Assembly: GCF_009910705.1 (NCBI RefSeq)
Contig: NZ_JAAAXJ010000004.1
Location: forward strand, 403,417-467,416
Direction: 5' to 3'
DNA length: 64,000 nucleotides
Origin: Microvirga arsenatis
Lineage (GTDB): Bacteria > Pseudomonadota > Alphaproteobacteria > Rhizobiales > Beijerinckiaceae
The translations under genes and the position numbers were made by a program. Positions 1 through 8,548 of this stretch are shown here, piece by piece (position 1 is the first letter of the stretch; every line of letters starts with the position of its first letter). A model generated the notes under the pieces. The model searched no databases. It was not told the origin of the DNA and was given only the letters and a program-made list of their open reading frames with translations.

Positions 1-47
1 TGCCGGAGCGCGTCTCGATGTTTTCCGCGCGCGAGGTCAAGGGCTAG
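1..47 (+). CDS. C-terminal tail of an upstream gene (partial)
   Basis: One frame reads without interruption from the window edge to a TAG at 45-47 and gives a short tail, PERVSMFSAREVKG. It lies 57 bp upstream of the xylosidase gene on the same strand, so it may be the last gene of a sugar-use operon. The 14 visible residues do not allow family assignment. An imperfect GC-rich hairpin (about 58-76) follows without a T-run. Confidence 0.4.
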   Translation, partial: PERVSMFSAREVKG

Positions 48-104
48 GATCCCGGAGCCGCTCTCGGAGCGGCCCACCTCCCTGCTCTCCTACCGGAAAC
101 ACCC

Positions 105-1715
105 ATGGCCACGATTCGCAATCCGATCCTGCCGGGCTTCAATCCCGATCCGGCCTTCTGCAGGGTCGGCGACGACTACTACATCGCGACCTCGACCTTC
201 GAATGGTATCCGGGGGTGCAGATCCACCATTCCCGCGATCTGGTGAACTGGCGGCTGGCCTGCCGCCCGCTCAACCGCAAGTCCCAACTCGACATGCGGG
301 GAAATCCCGACAGCTGCGGCGTCTGGGCGCCGGCGCTCACCTATGCGGACGGCCTGTTCTGGCTGATCTACACCGACGTGAAGCGGCGCCTCGGCAACTT
401 CAAGGACACGCACAACTACCTCGTGACGGCGCCGTCCATCGAAGGCCCCTGGTCCGACCCCGTCTACATGAACTCCTCGGGTTTCGATCCGTCGCTGTTC
501 CATGACGACGATGGCCGCAAGTGGTTCGTCAACATGGTATGGGATCACCGGCGCCGCCGCAGCTCCTTCGACGGCATCCTGCTGCAGGAGTATTCGCCCG
601 CGGAGCAGCGGCTCGTCGGCCCCATCAAGAACATCTTTAAGGGCAGCCCGCTCGGCCTCGTCGAGGGGCCGCATCTGTGGAAGCGCAACGGCTGGTACTA
701 CCTGACCGTTGCCGAGGGCGGCACCGCGTACAATCATGCGGTCACGATGGCGCGTTCAAAAACCATCGACGGACCCTACGAGCTTCATCCCGACACCCAT
801 CTCATCACCAGCAAGGACGCCCCGGACGCGCCGCTCCAGCGCGCGGGCCACGGCTTCTACGTGGAAACCTCCACCGGGGAGGTGTTTCACACCCATCTGT
901 GCAGCCGCCCCCTGCCGGGAACCCGGCGCTCGCCCCTGGGGCGCGAAACGGCAATCCAGCGGGTGGTCTGGAAGGAGGACGGCTGGCTCTACCTGGCCCA
1001 GGGCGGGCAGGTGCCGGCCCTCGAGGTCGAGGGGCCGGATCTTCCCCCGCATCCTTTCCCGCCCGAGCCCGAGCGCCACGACTTCGACGGGGGCGAGCTT
1101 CCCTCCCCGTTCCAGTGGCTGAGGACGCCGGAGCCGGAGCGGATCTTCTCGCTCTCGGCCCGTCCCGGCCATTTGCGGCTCTTTGGGCGCGAGTCGATCG
1201 GAAGCTGGTTCGAGCAGGCCCTGGTGGCCCGCCGCCAGACCTCCTGGACCTACTCGGCCGAAACCGTGGTGGAGGTCCAGCCCGAGACCTACCAGCAGCT
1301 GGCAGGCCTGATCTGCTACTACGACCGCGCCCGCTTCCACTATCTCGCCGTCTCCGCCGATGACGAGGGACGGCGCGTCCTTCAGGTCATCTCCTGCCTG
1401 GGCGATCACCCCGATGCCCTGATGACCTATGCGCTCGAGAGCGATCTGCCCCTGCCGCAGAAGGGGCCTGTTCACCTCGGCGTCGATGTCCGTCTGGCGG
1501 AGCTGCAGTTCCGGTGGTCCGAGGACGGCGTGACCTGGATTCCGGTCGGCCCCGTTCTCGACGCGAGCATCCTGTCCGACGAGGCGGGTCCCGGCGCCCA
1601 CGGCTCGTTCACGGGAGCCTTCGTCGGCATGGCCGCCCACGACATGACGGGCCGGGCCCTGCCGGCGGATTTCGACTTCTTCGTCTATCGCGAGGACGCG
1701 TCCGAGACGGCTTGA
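105..1715 (+). CDS. xynB: Glycoside hydrolase family 43 beta-xylosidase
   Basis: 536 aa, typical length for the two-domain GH43 xylosidases that trim xylose from xylo-oligosaccharides and arabinoxylan fragments. The N-terminal five-bladed propeller (about residues 1-310) carries the expected catalytic triad: Asp15 in the FNPDPAF motif as general base, Asp128 in GFDPS as pKa modulator, and Glu187 in VEGPH as general acid. The C-terminal part (about 330-530) fits the GH43_C2 beta-sandwich seen in these enzymes. There is no signal peptide, so the enzyme is probably cytoplasmic and acts on imported oligosaccharides. The ATG follows a weak GGA ribosome site. A strong terminator follows the stop. 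Bifunctional alpha-arabinofuranosidase activity, common in this subfamily, cannot be excluded. Confidence 0.9.
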   Translation: MATIRNPILPGFNPDPAFCRVGDDYYIATSTFEWYPGVQIHHSRDLVNWRLACRPLNRKSQLDMRGNPDSCGVWAPALTYADGLFWLIYTDVKRRLGNFKDTHNYLVTAPSIEGPWSDPVYMNSSGFDPSLFHDDDGRKWFVNMVWDHRRRRSSFDGILLQEYSPAEQRLVGPIKNIFKGSPLGLVEGPHLWKRNGWYYLTVAEGGTAYNHAVTMARSKTIDGPYELHPDTHLITSKDAPDAPLQRAGHGFYVETSTGEVFHTHLCSRPLPGTRRSPLGRETAIQRVVWKEDGWLYLAQGGQVPALEVEGPDLPPHPFPPEPERHDFDGGELPSPFQWLRTPEPERIFSLSARPGHLRLFGRESIGSWFEQALVARRQTSWTYSAETVVEVQPETYQQLAGLICYYDRARFHYLAVSADDEGRRVLQVISCLGDHPDALMTYALESDLPLPQKGPVHLGVDVRLAELQFRWSEDGVTWIPVGPVLDASILSDEAGPGAHGSFTGAFVGMAAHDMTGRALPADFDFFVYREDASETA

Positions 1716-1737
1716 CCTCCTCACACGTCTTGAAACG

Positions 1738-1763
1738 AAAAGGCCGCCCGGAGGCGGCCTTTT
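1738..1763. terminator. Bidirectional rho-independent terminator between xynB and asd
   Basis: An 8-bp GC-rich stem (1741-1748 with 1753-1760) and a 4-nt loop, extended by A:T pairs. An A-run precedes it and a T-run follows it, so it can serve both convergent genes. Confidence 0.85.
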
Positions 1764-1781
1764 CATTTGGTTTTCGATCGA

Positions 1782-2813
1782 TCACGCCGCCTGCTTCTTC
1801 GGCTTCAGCAGGCCGCGGTTGGCCATGGCCTCGGCGATCTGCACGGCGTTCAGCGCCGCGCCCTTGCGCAGGTTGTCGGAGACGCACCAGAAGGACAGGC
1901 CGTTCTCCACCGTGATGTCCTCGCGGATGCGGGAGATGTAGGTGGCGTCCTCGCCGGCGGCCTCGTGCGGGGTGATGTAGCCGCCGGGCTCGCGCTTATC
2001 GACCACCATGATGCCGGGCGCCGCGCGCAGGATCTCGCGGGCCTCGTCCGCGGTGATCGGCTTCTCGAACTCCACGTTCACGGCCTCCGAGTGGCCGATG
2101 AAGACGGGCACGCGCACGCAGGTGGCGGTGAGCTTGATCTTCGGGTCGAGAATCTTCTTGGTCTCGGCCGTCATCTTCCACTCCTCCTTCGTGTACCCGT
2201 CCTCCATGAACACGTCGATATGGGGGATCAGGTTGAAGGCGATGCGCTTGGGAAACTTCTTCTCCTGCACGTCCTGGAGCGAGTAGAGCGCCTTGGTCTG
2301 GCGGTCGAGCTCGTCCATGCCGTCCTTGCCGGCGCCGGAGACCGACTGGTAGGTGGCCACCACGACACGCTTGATGGTGGCGGCATCATGGAGCGGCTTC
2401 AGGGCCACCACGAGCTGGGCCGTGGAGCAGTTCGGGTTGGCGACGATGCCCTTCTTGATCTCGCGCAGGGCCTCGGCATTCACCTCCGGCACCACCAGCG
2501 GCACCTCCGCGTCGTAGCGCCAGGCGGAGGAGTTGTCGATCACGACCGCTCCTTGAGCGGCGATCCTCGGCGACCACTCCTTCGAGACCTCGCCGCCGGC
2601 GGACATGAGGCAGATATCGACATCGGAGAAGTCGTAGGTGTCCAGGGTCTTGGTCTTGAGCGTCCGGTCGCCGTAGGAGACTTCCGTTCCCTGGCTGCGG
2701 CGGGAGGCCAGCGCCACCACCTCGTCGGCCGGGAAGGCCCGCTCGGCGAGGATGCTCAGCATCTCGCGGCCCACATTGCCGGTCGCACCGACCACGGCGA
2801 TCTTGAAACCCAT
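1782..2813 (-). CDS. asd: Aspartate-semialdehyde dehydrogenase
   Basis: 343 aa. Makes L-aspartate semialdehyde from aspartyl phosphate with NADPH, the branch point to lysine/diaminopimelate, threonine and methionine. The N-terminal Rossmann motif GATGNVG (residues 9-15) binds NADP. The nucleophile is Cys129 in ANPNCST, and the catalytic His lies in the GHSEAV segment. The ATG at 2813 is preceded by a good AGGAGA site. The 390-bp upstream region holds no other large gene but does contain a possible Thr-rich leader peptide and hairpins (separate entries), so attenuation is possible. dapF, which acts further down the same pathway, lies at 25.5 kb. Confidence 0.95.
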   Translation of the reverse strand: MGFKIAVVGATGNVGREMLSILAERAFPADEVVALASRRSQGTEVSYGDRTLKTKTLDTYDFSDVDICLMSAGGEVSKEWSPRIAAQGAVVIDNSSAWRYDAEVPLVVPEVNAEALREIKKGIVANPNCSTAQLVVALKPLHDAATIKRVVVATYQSVSGAGKDGMDELDRQTKALYSLQDVQEKKFPKRIAFNLIPHIDVFMEDGYTKEEWKMTAETKKILDPKIKLTATCVRVPVFIGHSEAVNVEFEKPITADEAREILRAAPGIMVVDKREPGGYITPHEAAGEDATYISRIREDITVENGLSFWCVSDNLRKGAALNAVQIAEAMANRGLLKPKKQAA

Positions 2814-2849
2814 CGATCTTCTCCTGTTGTCGCTCTCCCCGGAAAACTC

Positions 2850-2895
2850 AAAAAACCCTGTTCGGGTGCTGCCTCTCGCCCCGACGGGAGAGAGG
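2850..2895 (-). promoter_or_regulatory. Possible attenuator hairpins upstream of asd
   Basis: On the minus strand a hairpin can form from CCTCTC (2895-2890) with GAGAGG (2877-2872), with an inner CCC/GGG stem. It is followed by a short ACCC-loop-GGGT stem (2867-2855) that runs directly into six T residues (2855-2850). This arrangement sits between the putative leader peptide and the asd start. The terminator-like stem is only 4 bp, so its strength is doubtful. The upper hairpin could instead be a worn copy of the genome's palindromic repeats. Confidence 0.35.
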
Positions 2896-2912
2896 ACCGG
2901 GGACGACGAGGC

Positions 2913-2990
2913 TTAAGCGGCCGTGGTTTTCACGGTCGTTGCGGCGGTTTTCGTTTTGCTCGTCGTGAGGGTGAGCAGCGCCATTGCCAT
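2913..2990 (-). CDS. Putative Thr-rich leader peptide upstream of asd
   Basis: A 25-codon frame (ATG 2990, TAA 2913-2915) that encodes nine Thr and three Lys residues, including TLTTSKTKT at residues 7-15 and paired Thr at 18-19 and 22-23. All three Lys codons are AAA, which is unusual in this high-GC genome. It ends 99 nt before the asd start, and a T-run lies in between. Asd feeds threonine and lysine synthesis, so the composition matches a classical ribosome-stalling leader. The ribosome site is weak (GGA at about -9) and the frame is short, so chance is a real alternative. Confidence 0.4.
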   Translation of the reverse strand: MAMALLTLTTSKTKTAATTVKTTAA

Positions 2991-3000
2991 CGTCCATCCG

Positions 3001-3019
3001 GAAGCCTGAAGCAGGCTTC
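3001..3019. promoter_or_regulatory. 8-bp inverted repeat upstream of the asd leader
   Basis: GAAGCCTG and CAGGCTTC form a perfect 8-bp dyad around a 3-nt centre, 11 bp upstream of the putative leader start. It could be an operator or an RNA hairpin in the asd 5' region. On the minus strand a TTGACG -35-like box lies upstream (3053-3058), but no convincing -10 is visible. Confidence 0.35.
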
Positions 3020-3202
3020 GGTGAACTCACCAACACACCAAAGGTTCTCTCCCGTCAAGCATTCTCTTTGCAGCCCTTGGTCTAAGGCGGCCCGACGGTC
3101 TTAAGCTTCGGTTTACCTTGCTTAGCAAAAGCTTTCGAAGCGCTCGGCCTGTCACGGTAGAACATGAGGAGGAAGCAATCACCGGGCTGGATGGGTTGAG
3201 CG

Positions 3203-3997
3203 ATGCCGCGGGCAGTCACCCCAGAATGGGACGAGGACGACATCGCCGACTGGGTCGACGAGCGCCCGGCCCGTCGCCTGAGGCGCAAGCGCCCCTCCTG
3301 GCTGCGGGTGATCGTGATGTCCTCCTGCAGCATCGCGGGCCTCGCCTATCTGGCTCTGCAGCAGGAACCGGCGCGTCGCCCCGCCGAGCGCGCGAAGGAG
3401 GTGCCCTCCTCCGTCCTGGTCGCCCCCGCGCCGGCCTGGAGGCCGCTTCCGCCCTCCCCCGCTCCCTATGCCCTTTCCGGCACCGCCGGCCCGGTGGCGG
3501 CGGAGGCGCGCCAGCATGGCAGCGGCGCCCGGGAGGACACCCTGACCCTCGGGCGCTTCGGCGACTTCCGCTATGCCCAGGTGAGCCTCGTGCAGGGCAC
3601 GGCCGAGCCGCCGGGCAGCTTCTACATCGAGATCGTCCGCAGGGCCGCCCGGGCAGGTCTCGCCGTGGCGCACCAGGGGCAGAGCCGGACGGTGGCGACG
3701 AAGTTCGGTCCCCTGGAGGCCGCTCCCCTGACCCTGGCGGCCAAGGCCGAGCAGGCCTGCCAAGCCTTCCGCTTCACGGATATGGATGCCCATTTCGGCC
3801 TCCAGGGCTGGCTGTGCGGGTCCTCCGCCCCCGACGACGCGCAGCTCGCCTGCTTCATCGACGGGATCGTGCCGACAGGCAGCGCCAGCCCTTCCCTCAA
3901 GGCGGCCTTCGCCCAAGCCGAGCGCAGCCGTACCGACGCCTGCGGCCCCTCCGCCCGCACCGCGGCGGTGAGCGTCAGGCCTCCGGCTCGGCCCTGA
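3203..3997 (+). CDS. Hypothetical single-pass membrane protein
   Basis: 264 aa, family not recognised. An acidic then Arg-rich cytoplasmic N-terminus (about 1-31) is followed by one hydrophobic segment (about 33-53, VIVMSSCSIAGLAYLAL), a Pro/Ala-rich linker (about 55-95) and a folded-looking region (about 105-235) with three Cys that would be periplasmic. The topology suggests an envelope protein with the bulk of the chain outside the cytoplasm. It is transcribed divergently from asd and followed by another small exported protein on the same strand. No enzymatic motif is visible. Confidence 0.65.
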   Translation: MPRAVTPEWDEDDIADWVDERPARRLRRKRPSWLRVIVMSSCSIAGLAYLALQQEPARRPAERAKEVPSSVLVAPAPAWRPLPPSPAPYALSGTAGPVAAEARQHGSGAREDTLTLGRFGDFRYAQVSLVQGTAEPPGSFYIEIVRRAARAGLAVAHQGQSRTVATKFGPLEAAPLTLAAKAEQACQAFRFTDMDAHFGLQGWLCGSSAPDDAQLACFIDGIVPTGSASPSLKAAFAQAERSRTDACGPSARTAAVSVRPPARP

Positions 3998-4118
3998 CGC
4001 GGGCGGGACGGCACGGCGCGAGGGAACCAAGCGCAGGGGCCTCGCCTTGTTCTGACAGTCTTGGCTTGTGACGACGGCGCGCAGCACAGGAGCTGGCGCC
4101 GCTCCCGGAGGTTTATCC

Positions 4119-4439
4119 ATGCGCCGCTTCGCCCTTCTGGGTCTGGCCTCAATGGCTGCGCTCACGACCGCCCCGATGGTGGCGGATGCGCAGGCTCAGG
4201 ACCGGCCCCTCGTTCTCCGCGTGCAGCCCCGCAGCTTCCTCGATCCCGGCCGCGTTGCCACGCCCGGCTCGCTCAACCGCTATGCCACGCAGCCGATGCT
4301 GTCCTACATGACGAATCCGCCCTGGAACCACCAGCGCGACCGCTTCGGCGAGGGCTCCCTGCCCGACCCGATCGGCGGGCCCTTCGTGGGCGCGCGCAAC
4401 CCGTTCTCGGATATCGAGACGACCGGATCGATCCGCTGA
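4119..4439 (+). CDS. Small secreted hypothetical protein
   Basis: 106 aa. The start at 4119 is chosen because it follows a CGGAGG site with good spacing and opens directly into a clear Sec signal peptide (MRRFALLGLASMAALTTAPM, cleavage near ADAQA). An upstream in-frame start at 4068 would bury that signal. The mature part is about 80 residues, rich in Pro, Arg and Asn, with no Cys and no known motif. Probably periplasmic. A strong terminator follows. Confidence 0.65.
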   Translation: MRRFALLGLASMAALTTAPMVADAQAQDRPLVLRVQPRSFLDPGRVATPGSLNRYATQPMLSYMTNPPWNHQRDRFGEGSLPDPIGGPFVGARNPFSDIETTGSIR

Positions 4440-4450
4440 CCCCTTCACGA

Positions 4451-4478
4451 AAAAGCCCCGGAGAAATCCGGGGCTTTT
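4451..4478. terminator. Bidirectional terminator between the secreted protein gene and leuB
   Basis: Perfect 12-bp stem (4451-4462 with 4467-4478) closed by a GAAA tetraloop, with A-run and T-run ends. It serves both convergent genes. Confidence 0.9.
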
Positions 4479-4484
4479 CTTCTG

Positions 4485-5591
4485 TCAGGACTGTGCCTCC
4501 AGCTCCTTGACGATGGCATCGCCGATATCCGCCGTGCCGACCGCGTTCATGCCGGGGCCGGCGATGTCCTTGGTGCGGGTGCCGGAGGCCAGCACGCTGG
4601 CGATGGCCTTGTCCAGGCGGTCGGCCTCGTCGAGAAGGCCGAAGGAGTAGCGCAGGGCCATGCCGAAGGAGCCGATCATGGCAATCGGGTTGGCAAGCCC
4701 CCTGCCGGCGATGTCCGGCGCCGAGCCGTGGACCGGCTCGTAGAGCGCCTTGCGCTTTCCGGTGGCCGGATCCTCCGCGCCAAGGGATGCGGACGGGAGC
4801 ATGCCGAGCGAGCCGGTGAGCATCGCCGCAATGTCGGAAAGGATGTCGCCGAACAGGTTGTCGGTGACGATCACGTCGAACTGCTTCGGATAGCGCACGA
4901 GCTGCATGGCGCAGTTGTCGGCGAGCACGTGCTCGAGCTGCACGTCCGAGAACTCGTTCTTGTGGATGCGCGTGACCACCTGGCGCCAGAACACGCCGGT
5001 CTTCATCACGTTGAACTTTTCGGCCGAGGAGACCTTGTTGCGGCGCTTCTTGGCGAGGTCGAAGGCGACGCGGGCAATGCGCTCGACCTCGTGCGTGTGA
5101 TAGACCTGCGTGTCGACCGCGCGCTGGGAGCCGTCCTCCAGGGTCACGATCTCCTTCGGCTCGCCGAAATAGACGCCGCCGGTGAGCTCGCGCACGATCA
5201 TGATGTCGAGGCCCTCCACCACCTCGCGCTTGAGGGAGGAGGCATCCGCCAGCGCCGGATAGCAGATCGCCGGGCGAAGATTGGCGAAGAGGCCGAGATC
5301 CTTGCGCAGGCGCAAAAGGCCCGCCTCGGGGCGCACGGCGTAAGGCACGCCGTCCCATTTCGGGCCGCCGACCGCGCCGAAGAGCACCGCGTCCGCCGCT
5401 TGAGCCCGGTCCATGGCCGCTTCGGAAATGGCCGCGCCGTGGGCGTCGTAGGCCGAGCCGCCGACGAGGTCCGTCTCGGTCTCGAAGCCGACGCCGCGCT
5501 TGCGGAACCAGCCCACGATCTTCTCCACCTCGCGCATGACCTCCGGCCCGATGCCGTCGCCGGGGAGAAGGAGAAGCTTGTGCGTTGCCAT
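4485..5591 (-). CDS. leuB: 3-isopropylmalate dehydrogenase
   Basis: 368 aa, normal length. Oxidatively decarboxylates 3-isopropylmalate to 2-oxoisocaproate in leucine synthesis (NAD and Mg/Mn dependent, cytoplasmic). The N-terminus [12 protein letters not shown] is typical of the isocitrate/isopropylmalate dehydrogenase family, and the family signature with the metal-binding Asp residues is present in [19 protein letters not shown] (about residues 244-262). leuD and leuC lie 4.3 and 7 kb away on the same strand, so the leu genes are loosely clustered but not one operon. The ATG is at 5591. Confidence 0.95.
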   Translation of the reverse strand: MATHKLLLLPGDGIGPEVMREVEKIVGWFRKRGVGFETETDLVGGSAYDAHGAAISEAAMDRAQAADAVLFGAVGGPKWDGVPYAVRPEAGLLRLRKDLGLFANLRPAICYPALADASSLKREVVEGLDIMIVRELTGGVYFGEPKEIVTLEDGSQRAVDTQVYHTHEVERIARVAFDLAKKRRNKVSSAEKFNVMKTGVFWRQVVTRIHKNEFSDVQLEHVLADNCAMQLVRYPKQFDVIVTDNLFGDILSDIAAMLTGSLGMLPSASLGAEDPATGKRKALYEPVHGSAPDIAGRGLANPIAMIGSFGMALRYSFGLLDEADRLDKAIASVLASGTRTKDIAGPGMNAVGTADIGDAIVKELEAQS

Positions 5592-5692
5592 GGGAGGACC
5601 CCTGTTCTGCTGTGATCGGATGCAGGGCTCTTAAAAGGCCGAACAGCCCGCTTGGCAAGCTTTTGTCGCGTCGGACGCCAGGAGAAATCCAG

Positions 5693-7102
5693 TCACCCGC
5701 TACCCGCGCGGCGGTCCTTCGGAGTCCTCACCACGGTCACCGAGCACGGGGCCTCCGCCACCACCTGGGACGAGACGCTTCCCAGGTAGCGCCTGAGCGC
5801 CGAGGAGGCCCGGGCGCCGATCACGATGTGGTCCACGTTGTTGTGCCGGGCATAATCGACGAGGGCCCCCGCCGGATCGGGGGCTTCGAGCACGCTGTAG
5901 GAGATCCGCTCCTTCGGGATGTCGAGGGACGAGCCCCAGTGCTTGAGCTGCACGAGGCGCTGGACGTGGAGGCTGTTGCCCTCCGCGTCCTCCAGAATGT
6001 CCACCGCGATGCGCGAGGTCTTCAGGACGTTGACGCAGGCGATGCGGGCCTCGCCCTCGATGGAGAGGATGCGCTGCACCATCAGGTGCAGGGCCTCGGC
6101 CAGATCCTCGCTGCCCGGGGAGAGATCGACCGCCGCGAGCACGATGGGGGCGCGGGAGAGCTGGCCCGCGATGTTGGGCGTTTCCAGGGCCTTCGCCTTG
6201 CGGGCCTTGAGCCAGCGCCGGAAGGTCTTGAGCCCGCTGTCCCGCTCCAGGCGCTCCGCCCGCTCGGTAAGCGTCACCTGGCCGGGATTCTCGAGATCGA
6301 GGGCGAGCTGGGCGGCCGTGGCGTAGCGGTCCTGCGGGTCGACCTCTAGGCAGCGCAGGATCACCTCCTGCAGCCAGGGCGGGCACCCGGGCGCCAGGCG
6401 CCGCGGCGGCACCGGATCGCGCCACAGGCGGCGGCGGATCTGCCCGCCGCGCGGGGTGCCGAAGGGGCGCTCCCCGGTGACGAAGAAATACAGCATGACG
6501 CCGAGCGCGAAGAGATCGCTGCGCGGGTCGGCCCGGTCCTGCAGCACCTGCTCGGGCGCCATGTAGGGCGTGGTGCCGAAGGGCTCGCGGAACTCCTCGG
6601 CGAGAAGGTCGGGCAGTTGCTCGTGGCGGGCAAAGCCGTAATCGATGAGCACCGCCTCGCCGGTCTCGCGGATCATCACGTTGCTCGGCTTGATGTCGAG
6701 GTGGATGACCTTCTGCAGATGCAGGTCGTGCAGCGCGCGCGCCACCTTCGCGCCGATGGCGACCGCCTCGGGCCAGGGCAGCGGCACCTCGTCGAGGCGG
6801 CCCTTGAGCGACTCGCCCGGGATCCGCTCCATCACGAGATAGGGCATGGGGTCGAGGGGGCCTGCCGCCACGAAGCGCGGCACGTGCGGACCGACAAGGC
6901 GCGGCATGATCATCTGCTCGGTCTCGAAGCAGACGATGGGAATCGGGTCGTCGCTGTCGAGGAGCAGCGGGATCTTCATGACGAGCGGGGTCGGATCGTC
7001 CGGCCTTGCGACGGACCAGAGAAGCGCCATGCCGCCGGTGCTCAAATGCTCCTTGAGCTCGAAGCCGTCGATCACCAATCCCGGGCTCAGCCGCCAGCGC
7101 AT
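5693..7102 (-). CDS. Serine/threonine protein kinase with C-terminal universal stress domain
   Basis: 469 aa. The Hanks-type kinase domain spans about residues 12-272. ATP-site Lys43, alpha-C Glu60/61, catalytic loop HLDIKPSN with Asp136 and Asn141, the Mg-binding Asp154 in DYG instead of DFG, and the APE motif at 182-184 are all present, so the kinase looks active. The catalytic HRD is replaced by HLD. After a basic linker, residues about 318-460 form a UspA-like domain ending in the typical SVTVVRTP strand. No transmembrane segment is visible, so it is cytosolic. The start lies 3 bp after the stop of a phosphoesterase gene, so the two are probably co-transcribed and may be a reversible phosphorylation pair. 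Confidence 0.88.
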   Translation of the reverse strand: MRWRLSPGLVIDGFELKEHLSTGGMALLWSVARPDDPTPLVMKIPLLLDSDDPIPIVCFETEQMIMPRLVGPHVPRFVAAGPLDPMPYLVMERIPGESLKGRLDEVPLPWPEAVAIGAKVARALHDLHLQKVIHLDIKPSNVMIRETGEAVLIDYGFARHEQLPDLLAEEFREPFGTTPYMAPEQVLQDRADPRSDLFALGVMLYFFVTGERPFGTPRGGQIRRRLWRDPVPPRRLAPGCPPWLQEVILRCLEVDPQDRYATAAQLALDLENPGQVTLTERAERLERDSGLKTFRRWLKARKAKALETPNIAGQLSRAPIVLAAVDLSPGSEDLAEALHLMVQRILSIEGEARIACVNVLKTSRIAVDILEDAEGNSLHVQRLVQLKHWGSSLDIPKERISYSVLEAPDPAGALVDYARHNNVDHIVIGARASSALRRYLGSVSSQVVAEAPCSVTVVRTPKDRRAGSG

Positions 7103-7105
7103 GGA

Positions 7106-7846
7106 TCAGCGCCCCTGCTCGAGGCGCAGCGCCAGCTTCTCGGGCAGGCCCGCCTCGCGCACCTTGCGGGCGGCCTCGGCCGTGTCGTAGGGCACCCGCA
7201 GGTAGCGCAGGGTCTGGCGGGCCGTGTCGAAGACGGCGTAGTTCGCCGCCGCGACCCCGTCCCGCGGCTGCCCGACGGCGCCGATCACGGCAAGCCAGGT
7301 GCGGGTCGGCAGCAAGGGAATGTCGTTGTTCGCCACCGGCGAGAAGGCGCCGACCTTGGCGGTGGTGCTCATGTGGTAGAGCATGGGCACATGCACATGG
7401 CCGCAGAAGGTGATGTGGGCCTCGACCCGGGAGAAATGCCGGATGGCCTCCATGGGCCCGTCCATGTAGTCCCAATTGCGCGGGGCATAGCCGTTGGCAT
7501 GCACGTAGAGGACGTTCCCGTCCTCGTGGACGAGAGGCAGATCGGCGAGGAAGCGGCGCTGCTCCGGCCCGAGCTGCCCGCGGGTCCAGCGGATCGCCTC
7601 CCGGGCGGTGCCGTTCATGTCCTCGTCGGAGCCGTCGATGGCTGCGTCGTGGTTGCCGAGAAGCGCCACGGCACCCTCGTCCACCATGGCCCTGACCGTG
7701 TCGACCACCCAGGCCGGATCGGCGCCGTAGCCGACATAATCGCCCAGGAAGACGAAGCGGTCGACTTTCAACAGGCGAGCATGGGCGAGGCAGGCGGAGA
7801 GGGCCTCGCGGTTGCCGTGGATGTCGGTCAGGATGGCGATGAGCAT
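7106..7846 (-). CDS. Calcineurin-like metallophosphoesterase
   Basis: 246 aa. The motifs of the two-metal phosphoesterases are all present: DIH (Asp8, His10), GDYVGYG (Asp36), GNHD (Asn65, His66), His116, and GHVH (His150, His152). The size fits the small YfcE/MJ0936-like and PPP-like prokaryotic enzymes. Substrate cannot be read from the sequence; phosphoprotein or nucleotide phosphodiester are both possible. The ATG at 7846 is preferred over an upstream TTG at 7864, because it starts right at the first beta-strand. It is the first gene of a two-gene unit with the kinase-USP gene. Confidence 0.85.
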   Translation of the reverse strand: MLIAILTDIHGNREALSACLAHARLLKVDRFVFLGDYVGYGADPAWVVDTVRAMVDEGAVALLGNHDAAIDGSDEDMNGTAREAIRWTRGQLGPEQRRFLADLPLVHEDGNVLYVHANGYAPRNWDYMDGPMEAIRHFSRVEAHITFCGHVHVPMLYHMSTTAKVGAFSPVANNDIPLLPTRTWLAVIGAVGQPRDGVAAANYAVFDTARQTLRYLRVPYDTAEAARKVREAGLPEKLALRLEQGR

Positions 7847-7917
7847 GGGGCAGTACAACCCCAAACAGGCATGCGCTGCAACCTAGCCGATGGAAGACCG
7901 AACGGCTTCGGAAACGG

Positions 7918-8541
7918 TCAGGCGGGACGGCGGGTGAACAGGAGTGCGACGCCGAAGCCGATCATGGTCGCGCCGGAGATGCGGTTGAGCCATCCGACAA
8001 CAGGCTTGTTGCGGCTCAAGGCGCTCAAGCGCTGGCCGAGCACGGCGTAGAAGAGCACGGCCACAACCTCCAGCAGGAGAAAGACCAGGCCGTTCAGCGC
8101 AAAGCTCGTCCAGTACGCTTCGGGTTCGATGAATTGCGGCAGGAAGGCCGTGAAGATCAGGATCGCCTTGGGGTTGCCGATGGCGGTCCAGAATTCCTGC
8201 AGACTCAAGGACCGCAGGGAGCGTCGGGGCGCAGGCTCGAACGAGGCCGTTACCGATCCGGAGGTCCGCAGGATCTTGAAGCCGAGCCAGACGAGATAGG
8301 CGGCGCCGGCCCACTTGAGGATCGTGAACGCCGTTTCAGACGCGGCAAGCACCGCACCGACCCCCAGGGCCGTCAGCCCGATCATCAGCGCGAAGGCGAT
8401 GAGCCGTCCGCCCGAGGCGAGGACGGCCGTGCGCACGCCCTGCTGCAGGCCATAAGTCAGGGACAGCAGGTTGTTGGGGCCGAAGGCTAGATTGAGAGCA
8501 AAGCACGCGGGCACGAACAGAAGAAGCGTACTCACGTTCAT
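7918..8541 (-). CDS. LysE/RhtB family amino-acid exporter
   Basis: 207 aa with about six hydrophobic segments. The N-terminal GPNNLLSLTYGLQQG stretch matches the conserved GPxxxxxxxxxxxxG motif of LysE/RhtB permeases, which export amino acids or their analogues by proton antiport. The substrate is unknown. The ATG at 8541 has an AGGAGC site, and it starts 7 bp after the stop of the lytic transglycosylase gene, so the two probably share a transcript. Confidence 0.85.
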   Translation of the reverse strand: MNVSTLLLFVPACFALNLAFGPNNLLSLTYGLQQGVRTAVLASGGRLIAFALMIGLTALGVGAVLAASETAFTILKWAGAAYLVWLGFKILRTSGSVTASFEPAPRRSLRSLSLQEFWTAIGNPKAILIFTAFLPQFIEPEAYWTSFALNGLVFLLLEVVAVLFYAVLGQRLSALSRNKPVVGWLNRISGATMIGFGVALLFTRRPA

Positions 8542-8548
8542 GGCGCTC

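Noticed and set aside
2848..3036. A 62-codon minus-strand frame overlapping the Thr-rich leader
   Set aside because: It is in another frame, crosses the hairpins and lacks a ribosome site; the Thr-rich frame is the better candidate.
1767..3104. Long open frame on the + strand opposite asd
   Set aside because: It is the antisense shadow of asd in GC-rich DNA: Val/Leu/His/Asp-rich, no domain, and asd is unambiguous.
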